From Blautia sp. (GTDB lineage Bacteria > Bacillota > Clostridia > Lachnospirales > Lachnospiraceae), in contig JAUUSJ010000004.1 in NCBI GenBank assembly GCA_030841965.1, forward strand, positions 4,715 through 68,714: a stretch of DNA of 64,000 nt, read 5' to 3'. Every line of letters begins with the position of its first letter. Position 1 is the stretch's first letter. The notes under the pieces were generated by a model, which saw only the letters and a program-made list of their open reading frames with translations, made no database searches and was not told the DNA's origin. Shown here piece by piece: positions 8,439 through 17,121 of the stretch. Both the position numbers and the translations under genes were made by a program.

Positions 8439-9824
8439 CTATGCCTGCAAGAAAGCTTGGTATGCTTTTTTTGCCTCGTAGATATCGGCCTTGCTTGTCA
8501 CTTCCCAAGGAGCGTGCATACTTAAAACAGCGACACCGCTGTCAATCACGTCCATGCCGTAAAGAGCAGTGATATAGGCGATGGTTCCGCCGCCCCCTGC
8601 GTCGACTTTTCCAAGTTCAGATGTCTGGAAGGCAATCTCATGGCGGTCAAAGATTTCTCGAAGTTTGGCCACATATTCTGCGTTTGCATCATTTGAGCCA
8701 GATTTTCCTCTCGATCCAGTGTATTTGTTGATAACGATTCCTTTTCCAAAGTATGCGGAATTTTTCTTCTCAAAGACATCGGCGTATTGTGGGTCATATG
8801 CCGCGCTCACATCGGAGGATAGCATACTGGAATTTTTCAGTACTCTTCTTAATTTCAGTTCGGAATATTCTCCCATTGCATCTAATAATTCCGCAACGGT
8901 ATTTTCAAAAAATTTGGATTCCATTCCAGTAGCTCCGACGCTTCCAATCTCTTCCTTGTCCACTAAGATGCAGCAGGCTGTCTGCTCTATCTCACCTACT
9001 TCTGCCATGGCGAGAAAAGAGGTATAGGCACATACTCTATCATCTTGTCCGTATCCGACAATCATGCTGCGGTCCAATCCACAATCTCTCGCTTTTCCGG
9101 CTGGGACAACCTCGATTTCGGCTGAGATAAAATCATCTTCATCGATATTGTATTTTTCCTTTAAGAGTTTTAGTATATTAGCCTTTACTCTTTCTTTTTC
9201 GTCCTCTTTTTTGGAGGCAGCAGGGCGGCTTCCGATTAATACGTCCAAAGCTTCTCCCTCGACAACGATATTTGCTCTTTTTTCCATCTGCTTGGAGGCG
9301 AGATGAATTAATAAATCTGTGATATATACAACTGGGTCATCCTCATCCTCTCCGATGGTAATCTTGATAAGAGAGCCGTCTTTTTTAGCCACAACACCGT
9401 GAAGAGCCAGTGGAAGTGAAACCCACTGATATTTTTTGATTCCTCCGTAATAGTGAGTATCGAGGTATGCTAAATCTGTATTTTCATAGAGAGGATTTTG
9501 TTTTAAATCCAGTCTTGGGGAATCAATATGTGCTCCTAAGATACGCATTCCATCTTCGATTGGTTTTTTGCCAATCTGGAAGAGGGCGATGCTTTTATTC
9601 ATACATACTTCATATACTCTATCGCCAGGTTTTAGCGTCTGATTCTTCTCTCTATAGTAAGAAAGAGGATGGTATCCAGCCTCTTTTGCCTCCTCCACAA
9701 TGCGGTCGACACATTCTCTCTCTGTTTTTCCGTTGTCCAAAAATTGACGATAGGAAAGGCAGATTCTTTCCAATTCCTTTTCTTGCTTCTCGTCGTAGTG
9801 AAGCCACGCAGTTTCTCTATCCAT
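8439..9824 (-). CDS. M18-family aminopeptidase
   Basis: 461 residues. An M18 (aspartyl aminopeptidase-like) zinc metallopeptidase of the cytoplasm that removes N-terminal residues from peptides. Metal and catalytic motifs are visible: GAHIDSPRLDLKQNPLYE (His and Asp), VDKEEIGSVGATGM (Glu-Glu), YGQDDRVCAY (Asp) and the C-terminal SMHAPWEVTSKAD (His). The stretch between about residues 190 and 230 is the usual dimerisation insert. It is transcribed alone on the minus strand with a strong SD (AGGAGG) before the ATG, and convergent with the PBP gene. Confidence 0.92.
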   Translation of the reverse strand: MDRETAWLHYDEKQEKELERICLSYRQFLDNGKTERECVDRIVEEAKEAGYHPLSYYREKNQTLKPGDRVYEVCMNKSIALFQIGKKPIEDGMRILGAHIDSPRLDLKQNPLYENTDLAYLDTHYYGGIKKYQWVSLPLALHGVVAKKDGSLIKITIGEDEDDPVVYITDLLIHLASKQMEKRANIVVEGEALDVLIGSRPAASKKEDEKERVKANILKLLKEKYNIDEDDFISAEIEVVPAGKARDCGLDRSMIVGYGQDDRVCAYTSFLAMAEVGEIEQTACCILVDKEEIGSVGATGMESKFFENTVAELLDAMGEYSELKLRRVLKNSSMLSSDVSAAYDPQYADVFEKKNSAYFGKGIVINKYTGSRGKSGSNDANAEYVAKLREIFDRHEIAFQTSELGKVDAGGGGTIAYITALYGMDVIDSGVAVLSMHAPWEVTSKADIYEAKKAYQAFLQA

Positions 9825-9861
9825 TTTAAAATCCTCCTTTTATCATATTATCGCAAGGCTC

Positions 9862-9867
9862 ATTATA
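9862..9867 (-). promoter_or_regulatory. -10 box upstream of the M18 aminopeptidase
   Basis: Consensus TATAAT on the minus strand 38 bp before the start codon. The -35 region is weak, so the promoter call rests mainly on this hexamer. Confidence 0.4.
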
Positions 9868-10062
9868 GCATATTTTCATCGAATAGGCTAGATTTTATAC
9901 TAGATAGATAGAGTAAAATTTTTGCCAGTACACAGCGAAGAGAGTTCCTAGATATGTCCTCTCTTTGCGTCTGCCTCCACTCTCTCCACCCAAAAAATCA
10001 CCTAACTCCCAAAAATTTTGCACTATATACTGGATATTTTCTATAAAAGACAAAAAGAACCA
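9868..10062. other. Intergenic region between divergent genes
   Basis: About 370 bp separate the divergent aminopeptidase and ferredoxin genes. Apart from their promoters, the only structure I see is an imperfect inverted repeat, 9935-9944 pairing with 9959-9968 (one G-T). It has no adjacent T run and no gene; function unknown. Confidence 0.4.
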
Positions 10063-10091
10063 TTGTCTAAAAATTTGAAAAATAGTATACT
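10063..10091 (+). promoter_or_regulatory. Sigma-A-type promoter for the EFR1-type ferredoxin gene
   Basis: TTGTCT (10063-10068), 17-bp spacer, TATACT (10086-10091). The predicted leader is about 95 nt before the ATG at 10195. Confidence 0.65.
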
Positions 10092-10194
10092 AAATTCAAG
10101 AAGAAACGTGAAAATCTGTCCTAGTTTTATTTTTTTGAGAATACGAATTTGGGACGAGAGATTGGATGATTATTTAGAGAAAGGATTTTGTCTT

Positions 10195-10986
10195 ATGAAA
10201 CTCAAAAAGATTTATGGCGCTTATTTTAGCCCTACTGGTAATACGAAAAAGGTCGTGCAGGGACTCTTGGAATGTTTTTCTACCTATGCCACGCAGGAGA
10301 TTAATTTGACATTGCCGGAAGTTCGGCGAGAAAAATTTCGTTTTGCGGATAATGATTTATTGATTCTCGGGGTTCCAGCTTATGCGGGAAGAATGCCAAA
10401 GGCAGTTGTGGAGGCGGTGCAGAATTTTAGAAGCACGAATACACCGATTGTCCTTGTTGTGACTTATGGAAACCGGGCAATCGATGATACATTGATGGAG
10501 CTTAGCAAAGTTACGAGCGAGCAGGGATTTATCTCGGTCGGAGCAGGAGTATTTGTCGCAGAACATAGCTATCTGAAAGAATTGGCTCAATTTCGTCCAG
10601 ATGAGAAAGATATGCAGATAGTGAAGGAATTTGGAATGAAGTTAAAAGAGAGACTTCGCGTTCTTGTTTTATACAATAAAACCTATTTTAAGATACCTGG
10701 CTCTTATCCTTACGAAAAGCCGCCGATGGGAGAGTTTCCATTTTTACCTGAGACGAATGATTCTTGTATCTACTGTATGCTCTGTGCCAATTTCTGTCCG
10801 ATGGAGGCGATTAGTATGAGCAATCCAAAGCAGATTGACAGTAAGAAATGTGTCCGCTGTACAGCCTGCATTCGTGTCTGTCCGACCCAGGCAAAGTATA
10901 TGACGCCAGAACCTTTCGCGGCAATCCAACAAAAATTAGCTCCTCTCATTGAAGTGAGACAGGAGCCATGGTATGTTATCTGTTAA
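10195..10986 (+). CDS. EFR1-type flavodoxin/ferredoxin fusion protein
   Basis: 263 residues from the ATG at 10195, which has AAAGGA upstream; the frame is open further upstream but that part does not look coding and contains the promoter. The N-terminal half is flavodoxin-like with an FMN phosphate loop (YFSPTGNTKKVVQ). The C-terminal part carries two 4Fe-4S ferredoxin motifs, CIYCMLCANFCP and CVRCTACIRVCP. This architecture is the EFR1 family of anaerobe electron-transfer proteins. Partner and physiological role are not known. A terminator follows directly, so it is monocistronic. Confidence 0.88.
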   Translation: MKLKKIYGAYFSPTGNTKKVVQGLLECFSTYATQEINLTLPEVRREKFRFADNDLLILGVPAYAGRMPKAVVEAVQNFRSTNTPIVLVVTYGNRAIDDTLMELSKVTSEQGFISVGAGVFVAEHSYLKELAQFRPDEKDMQIVKEFGMKLKERLRVLVLYNKTYFKIPGSYPYEKPPMGEFPFLPETNDSCIYCMLCANFCPMEAISMSNPKQIDSKKCVRCTACIRVCPTQAKYMTPEPFAAIQQKLAPLIEVRQEPWYVIC

Positions 10987-11002
10987 TTATAAATGCGATA
11001 CT

Positions 11003-11034
11003 CCCTCTAAGCTTATTTGGAGGGGGTTTTTTCT
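11003..11034 (+). terminator. Rho-independent terminator after the ferredoxin gene
   Basis: 8-bp stem (11003-11010 with 11017-11024, one G-T pair), loop of 6 nt, then a run of T. Confidence 0.8.
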
Positions 11035-11087
11035 ATACTGAAATTCTAAAAAAAGTATAAAAATTATGAAATCTTTTTTTAGAGTAT

Positions 11088-11116
11088 TTACGACAGAGGA
11101 AAAGTATGATATATTA
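11088..11116 (+). promoter_or_regulatory. Candidate promoter of the surface-fibre locus
   Basis: TTTACG (11088-11093), 17-bp spacer, TATATT (11111-11116). It precedes the thioester adhesin by about 100 bp. Two purine-rich SD-like stretches follow before the start. Confidence 0.5.
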
Positions 11117-11159
11117 CAAGAGCACCAAGATTTACAAAAAAAGGAAAAGGAGGAATAAT

Positions 11160-11171
11160 ATGAGAAATTAG
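11160..11171 (+). other. Three-codon mini-ORF with a strong SD in the adhesin leader
   Basis: An excellent SD (AAAAGGAGGAATAAT) is followed by ATG AGA AAT TAG. It is out of frame with the adhesin, which begins 48 nt after the stop. It may be a leader peptide or a relic of an older start. Confidence 0.35.
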
Positions 11172-11218
11172 AAAGCAGATAGAGAAAAAGAAAAGGAGTG
11201 TGAGGATAAATAGAGAGA

Positions 11219-14200
11219 TTGAGAATTTTAAAAAGGAGTATCATTTGGATATGGATTATCCTATTTGGCGTGATGCTTCTTATACCAGAGAAGAAGATTA
11301 GGGCAGATACCGTACAGGAGACGACCAATTATCTCGTATTGGATAGAGCCTGTAAGAATCAGGGAAGTGTGACGATTCCCTATCTCGATAAGAGCTCTAG
11401 TTTATTTGTCTTTTCGATTTTGCGAGATGGCGAGTGGAAGCAAGTATACTGTGCTGACTTGGGCAAGAGTGCATCATCATACACTGTTATGACGAGGGAT
11501 AACAGTATCTTAAACGGGATATCGGACGATAAGAAGCAGTTATTATCGTATGTTCCAGCCTTTGGTCTTGGAAGTTTGGATTTCCCCACAGAGGTGATAA
11601 AGAACCCAAGAGGGATGAGCGAGTTACAAAAGACATACGGAATCTTGATGCAGGGTTATATATGGTCAGTTCTAAAGGGAGTTATCTCTCTCGATGCAGA
11701 CGGAAGTTTAGTCGGCATCTCAAGCTTAAAGTCTGTCCTAAAGAAGATAAACCAGTATACATATAGACAGGAGGAGGGCAGCCAATTTATCGAAGCGTTT
11801 TTAAGTTCAATTAAGGCGAGAGTGAACCAGACAGACGAGTACAGCAAAGTGGAACAATTGCCGAATCTGTTTTTCAAGACGAAAAAACTTGCCGATAAGA
11901 ACTCTTACGAGATGCAAAGAAAAGAAGACGGAAGTTTAGAGTACGTCTATACAGATAAGAAAGATATATTGGCAGATGGTCAAATTACTGTCAGCCATCC
12001 ACTTCTATCTTGCAAAAGAGAGGGGAAGAATTATATTTTTACCGTGGCCGCAGAGCATGTCGAGGAATTTAGGAATATCTGTGAGACATCGAGTGATAAA
12101 CCAGGCATTTATTTGACGAAAACTGCGAAGGCGACGGAGCTTAAGACATTAGAAGGTTGGAGGGTATCCAACAAAGATAAATCACATCAAAACTTTATCT
12201 ATCTCGAGGGAAGACAGACGACGAAGACAGTCAAGTCATATCTCTCCTTCGATGTATCTGAGGAGGAGCTTATACCGATTACGATTCACAAGAAGGATGG
12301 CTCTGACAAATCAATTTCTATATCAGGGGCAGAGTTTGCCCTACAGCGTTACTCGGATGCGCAGAAAAAATATGAGTCAATTATGAATTTTGACGAGACG
12401 CAGACGGGTGTCTATTCTTTAAATATTTCAAAAAAGATTCTTTTAGATGATTCCGATAATTCTTCATTAAAATTTAGGATAAGAGAGACGCAGGTTCCAG
12501 AAGGCTATTCGGGAAAATCTGCGTTTAGCCAGACGGTGACAGGAACAGAGCTCGCAAAGGGAGGGCTTAGTTTTACAGCGTATAATTATAGGAGAAAGAT
12601 AAAGTTAGCGATAAGAAAGGTAGATAGCTATCTGCTTGATTATAAGATTGCACAGTTTTTATCTGCCAAGGCGGAGCTTTCGTTTCCCTATCAAGACCCG
12701 TCTGTCTATGAGCTTAGCTATCAGGGAACAGATGAGGCGGGAGAACCCGTATATCGCTCGGAATATGACCAGTTTGTGGCAAAAGTATTAGGAGAACAGT
12801 ATACGGATGAGAATGGTATTTTCAATCAGGACGCCTATACAAGAGAACTTGGAAGGACGTTAATCTTATCCTATCTTGCCAGATTATCTGCCCGATTTGA
12901 TGTATATGAGTACAGCAAGAGTCTTGGGGGATATAAGACAGAACCTCTAGTCAGTATAGAGACGAAAGCAGGATTAGGTCAGGAAGCGACCACGGATTTC
13001 TTGACGGAGACAGAAGAAAATGAGGGAAAGTTGATGATTTGTGAGACAAAGTATCCAGTGGGATATGAAAGTGGCATAGAAAATGTTTTTTATATCGAGA
13101 TGAATGATGGAAATGACCAAAAAACAGTGACACTCTCCAATGAATCGACAGGTCAGTTTGTGACTAATACCATTTCTCCAAAGCGAATTACGATTTGCAA
13201 AAAAGTAAAACCAGTCTCAATATCTTCCCAAGATGGAGAGATTATATTGGAAGAAATCTCTCCAAAGGGGGCGGTTTTTGCTGTGTATGCCGAGGAAGAT
13301 ATCGGGCAGGTTGGCGAGAAGGAATACTTATATCGAAAAAATGATTTAATCTGTACCGTGGAAATTGGAGAGGATGGGACGGGAACGACACCTTATCTCT
13401 ATCCAGGAAAGTATAAGATAGTAGAGACGAAAGCCCCTAAAAACTGTTATCTGGAAAAAACAGAACAGATAGTAACAGTTTCTAATCAGGATATCGTAGT
13501 GGAGAGAGAAAATCGACCGATTACAGAGGAGATTCGGATAAAAAAAAGAGATGGAGAGAATGAGGGATATATAAAAGGAGCCATTCTAGGTCTCTATGCC
13601 AATCAAGATTTTGTGAGTGGGAATACCGTTCTCATCAAAAAGGATACTCTTCTTATGCAAAAAGAAATCACAGAGGATGAGACTGTATTTTCTAATCTTC
13701 CGCTTGGAAATTATTATATAAAAGAATTAAAAGCTTTGCCTGGATATGAATGTATGACGGGAAAACTTGAGTTTGACAAACCGTCTACGCCGTCAGAAAA
13801 AGAAAAGATTCTTTTATATGGTGTATTTTCTAATTTTCAAAAACAGGGAAGAAAGCTCACTGTGAGAAAGGAAATCGCAGTGGATGAGATTCACTGGGAG
13901 CATGGGAATCCGACGTTCTTATTTCGAGTGAGAGGTGAGGACTATAGGGGAGAAGAGCATGTTTTTGAAAAGTCAATTGAATTTCAAAGAGAAGATGTGA
14001 AAGGGGGAGAAAAGACCCTAAGAAAAGAGATTATATTCGACAATCTGATACCAGGTATATACCAGGTAGAGGAAAGTACTGTGGCGAGATATCGGTTAAA
14101 GGAGATAAAGGATATTGTAAACGGAGCGATGGAGGGGGAGAAGGTGGAGTTTGACCTCGATAAAAACGAGTTTGGAGAGGTGACCTTTGTGAATGAAAAA

Positions 14201-15331
14201 TATGAGTGGCAGGGATTTGGCCATAATGATATTGTCATAAATACCTTTCAGTCGTCAAAGCCAGAGCAAAGAGAGAGTAATTTAAGAGGATTGGCAGTAA
14301 CTTGCAGTGATTTTATGAGGACAGAGATGCTTGATATCTCAAAATTTAAAATATATGCACAGTATGTAGATGGAAGTATAAGACAGATTGATGTAGCAAA
14401 ATGTGAGATAAAGCCCGATAAGATGAACCAAATCGATGGCGTTTTTACGAATATTTTTATTTCCTATGAGGAAGATGGAGTTATTGTGAAGACAGAAATT
14501 CCAGTCTTATACTATGAGGAGAATCTGGACTTAAATCTCTATGAGACGATGAGTCTCAGTGATGGAACTGTCGCAGTTGTCGGCTATAACGGTGAGGAGA
14601 CAGAGCTTACAATTCCGGCGATGATAGATGGAAAGATTGTGAGTCGTCTCGGAAAAAACTATGTATCAGGAAAAGATATCTATGTGGAGGAGGGAAGAGT
14701 GGACGAGGAGACCGCACAAAAAAATATACAGTATTATAGAGTCTCTGGTCTTAACTATGTCACGAAATTAAGCTTTCCAAATACCGTAAAGACAATCGGA
14801 TACGCCGCTTTTTATGAGTATCAAAATTTAAGAGAGGTACAATTAAATCAGGTTCAGATAATAAAAGGAAGAGCATTTGGAAAGACGGGGTTAAGGGGAG
14901 AGCTTCTCTTGCCTGATGATGTGATTAGCGTCGGAAATTCAGCATTTCGAGAGACAGAAATCACTTCCCTACAATTAAGCTCTAGTCTGCAGTCTCTTGG
15001 AAGCAGTGCGTTCTATCAATGTAAAAAATTAACAGGTACGCTGAGGATACCAGTATTATTAGAGACGATTCAAAAGGATACTTTCCATGGCTGTGATTTT
15101 CAACAGTTAATCTTCGACGGAGAATTATCTGTCATAGAGACGGCGGCGTTTCGAGAAAATCCAAGATTAACTTCCATTGAATTTATAAATTGTGCAGTGA
15201 ATAAGATAGGAGGGAAGGCGTTTGATATTGACAGTGCAGAGCAGGTAGATACAAGAATTCGAGGCGGAAATAATAGGATAAGAGCGTATGAGTGGAAGGC
15301 GGGAGGAAGAAATCCGATTTTTGAATCATAG
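11219..15331 (+). CDS. Large secreted adhesin: thioester domain, SpaA/Cna_B repeats, BspA-type leucine-rich repeats
   Basis: 1370 residues. A signal peptide (about 1-29) is followed by a thioester-like domain: Cys78 in VYCADLGK and Gln145 in MQGYIW, matching the C and TQxxIW positions that form the Cys-Gln thioester in Gram-positive adhesins and bind host amines covalently. SpaA/Cna_B-like domains follow, with GAEFAL (about 370), GAVFAVYA (about 680) and GAILGLYA (about 785), and closing Glu motifs such as IVETKAP and IKELKALPGY. From about 1180 to 1350 there are BspA-type (LRR_5) repeats. There is no LPXTG-like tail. The start is TTG at 11219; it is the first start after an in-frame stop at 11207, with only a weak, distant SD. 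The four genes after it are packed on the same strand. Confidence 0.82.
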   Translation: MRILKRSIIWIWIILFGVMLLIPEKKIRADTVQETTNYLVLDRACKNQGSVTIPYLDKSSSLFVFSILRDGEWKQVYCADLGKSASSYTVMTRDNSILNGISDDKKQLLSYVPAFGLGSLDFPTEVIKNPRGMSELQKTYGILMQGYIWSVLKGVISLDADGSLVGISSLKSVLKKINQYTYRQEEGSQFIEAFLSSIKARVNQTDEYSKVEQLPNLFFKTKKLADKNSYEMQRKEDGSLEYVYTDKKDILADGQITVSHPLLSCKREGKNYIFTVAAEHVEEFRNICETSSDKPGIYLTKTAKATELKTLEGWRVSNKDKSHQNFIYLEGRQTTKTVKSYLSFDVSEEELIPITIHKKDGSDKSISISGAEFALQRYSDAQKKYESIMNFDETQTGVYSLNISKKILLDDSDNSSLKFRIRETQVPEGYSGKSAFSQTVTGTELAKGGLSFTAYNYRRKIKLAIRKVDSYLLDYKIAQFLSAKAELSFPYQDPSVYELSYQGTDEAGEPVYRSEYDQFVAKVLGEQYTDENGIFNQDAYTRELGRTLILSYLARLSARFDVYEYSKSLGGYKTEPLVSIETKAGLGQEATTDFLTETEENEGKLMICETKYPVGYESGIENVFYIEMNDGNDQKTVTLSNESTGQFVTNTISPKRITICKKVKPVSISSQDGEIILEEISPKGAVFAVYAEEDIGQVGEKEYLYRKNDLICTVEIGEDGTGTTPYLYPGKYKIVETKAPKNCYLEKTEQIVTVSNQDIVVERENRPITEEIRIKKRDGENEGYIKGAILGLYANQDFVSGNTVLIKKDTLLMQKEITEDETVFSNLPLGNYYIKELKALPGYECMTGKLEFDKPSTPSEKEKILLYGVFSNFQKQGRKLTVRKEIAVDEIHWEHGNPTFLFRVRGEDYRGEEHVFEKSIEFQREDVKGGEKTLRKEIIFDNLIPGIYQVEESTVARYRLKEIKDIVNGAMEGEKVEFDLDKNEFGEVTFVNEKYEWQGFGHNDIVINTFQSSKPEQRESNLRGLAVTCSDFMRTEMLDISKFKIYAQYVDGSIRQIDVAKCEIKPDKMNQIDGVFTNIFISYEEDGVIVKTEIPVLYYEENLDLNLYETMSLSDGTVAVVGYNGEETELTIPAMIDGKIVSRLGKNYVSGKDIYVEEGRVDEETAQKNIQYYRVSGLNYVTKLSFPNTVKTIGYAAFYEYQNLREVQLNQVQIIKGRAFGKTGLRGELLLPDDVISVGNSAFRETEITSLQLSSSLQSLGSSAFYQCKKLTGTLRIPVLLETIQKDTFHGCDFQQLIFDGELSVIETAAFRENPRLTSIEFINCAVNKIGGKAFDIDSAEQVDTRIRGGNNRIRAYEWKAGGRNPIFES

Positions 15332-15365
15332 CTTTAAGGAGAATATCTGTCTAAGAGGAAGCAAA

Positions 15366-15842
15366 ATGAGAAAGATTTCTATTATGATAGAAATTAGCAT
15401 TGTTCTTTTATTTATAATGGCAATGCTTTGGATAAGAGATAGAGGAATCTGCCTAAGAATAGTTGCCAGTGGCTCGATGGAGCCAAAACTTCGGGTCGGA
15501 AGCCTCTGTGTGATTGAGAAAAAATATCCGATGGAGGAGATAGAGGTGGGAGATATCATCGCTTTTTCTCTGGATGAGAATACTTGGGTTACCCATAGAG
15601 TGGTGCAGATTTCATCCGACGGAAAGTTTTTGACAAAGGGAGACGCCAATGAGACGGCGGACCTTGGATGGGTATCGAAGAATCAGTACGAGGGAAAAAC
15701 AATTGGCTCTATCAGATATATGGGTATTTTATGCATGGTTTTTTATGAGCAGAGAAAGAAAATACTTTTGGCTATGGCAGGATTATTTTTATGGCAGCAG
15801 ATAGGAAGGAGAAAAGATATTGCAAATAAAGAGAAAACATAA
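15366..15842 (+). CDS. sipW: SipW-type (ER-type) signal peptidase I
   Basis: 158 residues from ATG 15366 (SD AGAGGA); the frame is open further upstream, but the upstream extension is not membrane-like. One N-terminal and one C-terminal membrane segment. Catalytic Ser37 in VASGSMEPKLRVGS and His77 in WVTHRVV, with KGDAN downstream, are the ER-type Ser-His pattern of SipW rather than the Ser-Lys of ordinary bacterial enzymes. SipW processes TasA/camelysin-type precursors, and three such candidates follow at once. Overlaps the next gene by 23 nt. Confidence 0.88.
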   Translation: MRKISIMIEISIVLLFIMAMLWIRDRGICLRIVASGSMEPKLRVGSLCVIEKKYPMEEIEVGDIIAFSLDENTWVTHRVVQISSDGKFLTKGDANETADLGWVSKNQYEGKTIGSIRYMGILCMVFYEQRKKILLAMAGLFLWQQIGRRKDIANKEKT

Positions 15843-16587
15843 ATGGATGTTGGCGGTAGGTCTTTGTGTATTGACTACAGTGGGCGGAGGTTTAATTGGT
15901 GCGTATTTTACCGACCATGAGACAAAGACAAATGTATTGACTGTGGGAAAGGTCTCGATTAATTTATATGAGCCAAGCTGGGACGGGGAGGATGAGAATG
16001 GTCCGGACGTGGAGCAGACCCCAGAAAATCCAGAGCTTGGAGTGAATGAGGGAAAGGATATCTATCCCTTAAAGGAGATTCCAAAAGACCCCACGATAAA
16101 AAATATTGGGATTAATTCCAGCTGGATTTATATGGAAGTGAAGATGCCAAAGGCAGAGGTGATGACAGCCAATATCGATGGAACGAGGAATGAGAAGAAG
16201 ATGACGGAGCTTTTTTCTTATGATATGAATGAGAATTGGGAAGAGATAAAAAAGACAGAGGAGGAAAATTATAATGTCTATACTTATGCCTATAAAACTC
16301 CTCTAAAGGGTTCTAAAAATTTGGTGGAGGGAAGTGACTCTGTTTATGACGGAGAAAAGACGACACCATTATTCGATAAAATTGTTTTTGCCAATCTTGT
16401 GGAGGGGCAGGGCTTAGAGCAAAAAGAACTCTCCATTCCGATTAGAGCGATGGCAATCCAGTCCGACCATACAGGTTCTTATCTGGAGGCGTATGAAAAA
16501 TACATCAATCAAAATGCGGCAATATCCACAGAGACAACGACAAAATCTACAGAAGAAGCGATTGGAGATTTGGCGGATTCGTACTAG
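15820..16587 (+). CDS. TasA/camelysin-like secreted protein with SipW-type signal peptide
   Basis: 255 residues from TTG 15820 (SD AAGGAG 8 nt upstream), overlapping the sipW 3' end. The N-terminus has the SipW-dependent signature: a hydrophobic stretch ending GGGLIGAYFTDHETKTNVLTVGKVSINLYEP, where the AYFTD-ET-N-TVG-V pattern is diagnostic of TasA-type fibre proteins (shown here only to define the motif region, residues 24-50). The rest is a beta-rich domain with ELSIPIRAMAIQS. Ends in a Thr-rich tail without an anchor. Likely exported, cut by the adjacent SipW and assembled into surface fibres or bound to the envelope. Confidence 0.82.
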   Translation: MQIKRKHKWMLAVGLCVLTTVGGGLIGAYFTDHETKTNVLTVGKVSINLYEPSWDGEDENGPDVEQTPENPELGVNEGKDIYPLKEIPKDPTIKNIGINSSWIYMEVKMPKAEVMTANIDGTRNEKKMTELFSYDMNENWEEIKKTEEENYNVYTYAYKTPLKGSKNLVEGSDSVYDGEKTTPLFDKIVFANLVEGQGLEQKELSIPIRAMAIQSDHTGSYLEAYEKYINQNAAISTETTTKSTEEAIGDLADSY

Positions 16588-16599
16588 GAGGGAGTAAAA

Positions 16600-17121
16600 A
16601 TTAGCAAGAAATGGATTTTGATTTTTCTCACGGTTCTTCTTATTACATTGGCGGAGATTGGCGCTGTATTTGCCTATTTCACTCAGCAAAAATTACAGGA
16701 AAATAAAGTATTGGTGGGGGAAAATGAGAGTAAAATAGAGGAAGAATTTCCAGAACCAAGTATAAAGGAGGTAAATCTCAAAAAAGTTGAGATACATAAT
16801 AACCAGTCGGTTCCATGCTTTGCCAGAGTGAAGCTTCTTTGGAGTGATTTTTCGGTAAAGCAAAAGTCCACTATCGATATCGATGAGGAGAACTGGGAGT
16901 ATAATAAAGAGGATGAATATTATTATTATAAAAAAGTATTAGCCCCAAATACAGGTGTTGCAAAATTTTTCTCAGTTTTGCGCATGGAAAATCCAGAAGA
17001 ACAGGATGATTTTGAGGTGACTGTCTACGAGGAGACATACCAACAGGGAAACTTTTTAGAAAATCAGTATAAGGAGGCATTTTTAGAATATCAAAAAAAT
17101 AGAGGAGATAATCATGGCTGA
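16600..17121 (+). CDS. Small TasA-like secreted protein, probable ATT start
   Basis: 173 residues if started at ATT 16600. A very strong SD (GGAGGG, 16587-16592) overlaps the previous stop and sits 8 nt before the ATT, whereas the next possible start, TTG 16618, is 26 nt away and would shorten the signal peptide n-region (SKKWIL). Residues 1-27 are a signal peptide ending GAVFAYFTQQK, similar to the SipW-type AYFT motif. The mature part is acidic with several YEY/YYYY patches. It overlaps the next gene by 8 nt. Function beyond the family resemblance unknown. Confidence 0.7.
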   Translation: MSKKWILIFLTVLLITLAEIGAVFAYFTQQKLQENKVLVGENESKIEEEFPEPSIKEVNLKKVEIHNNQSVPCFARVKLLWSDFSVKQKSTIDIDEENWEYNKEDEYYYYKKVLAPNTGVAKFFSVLRMENPEEQDDFEVTVYEETYQQGNFLENQYKEAFLEYQKNRGDNHG

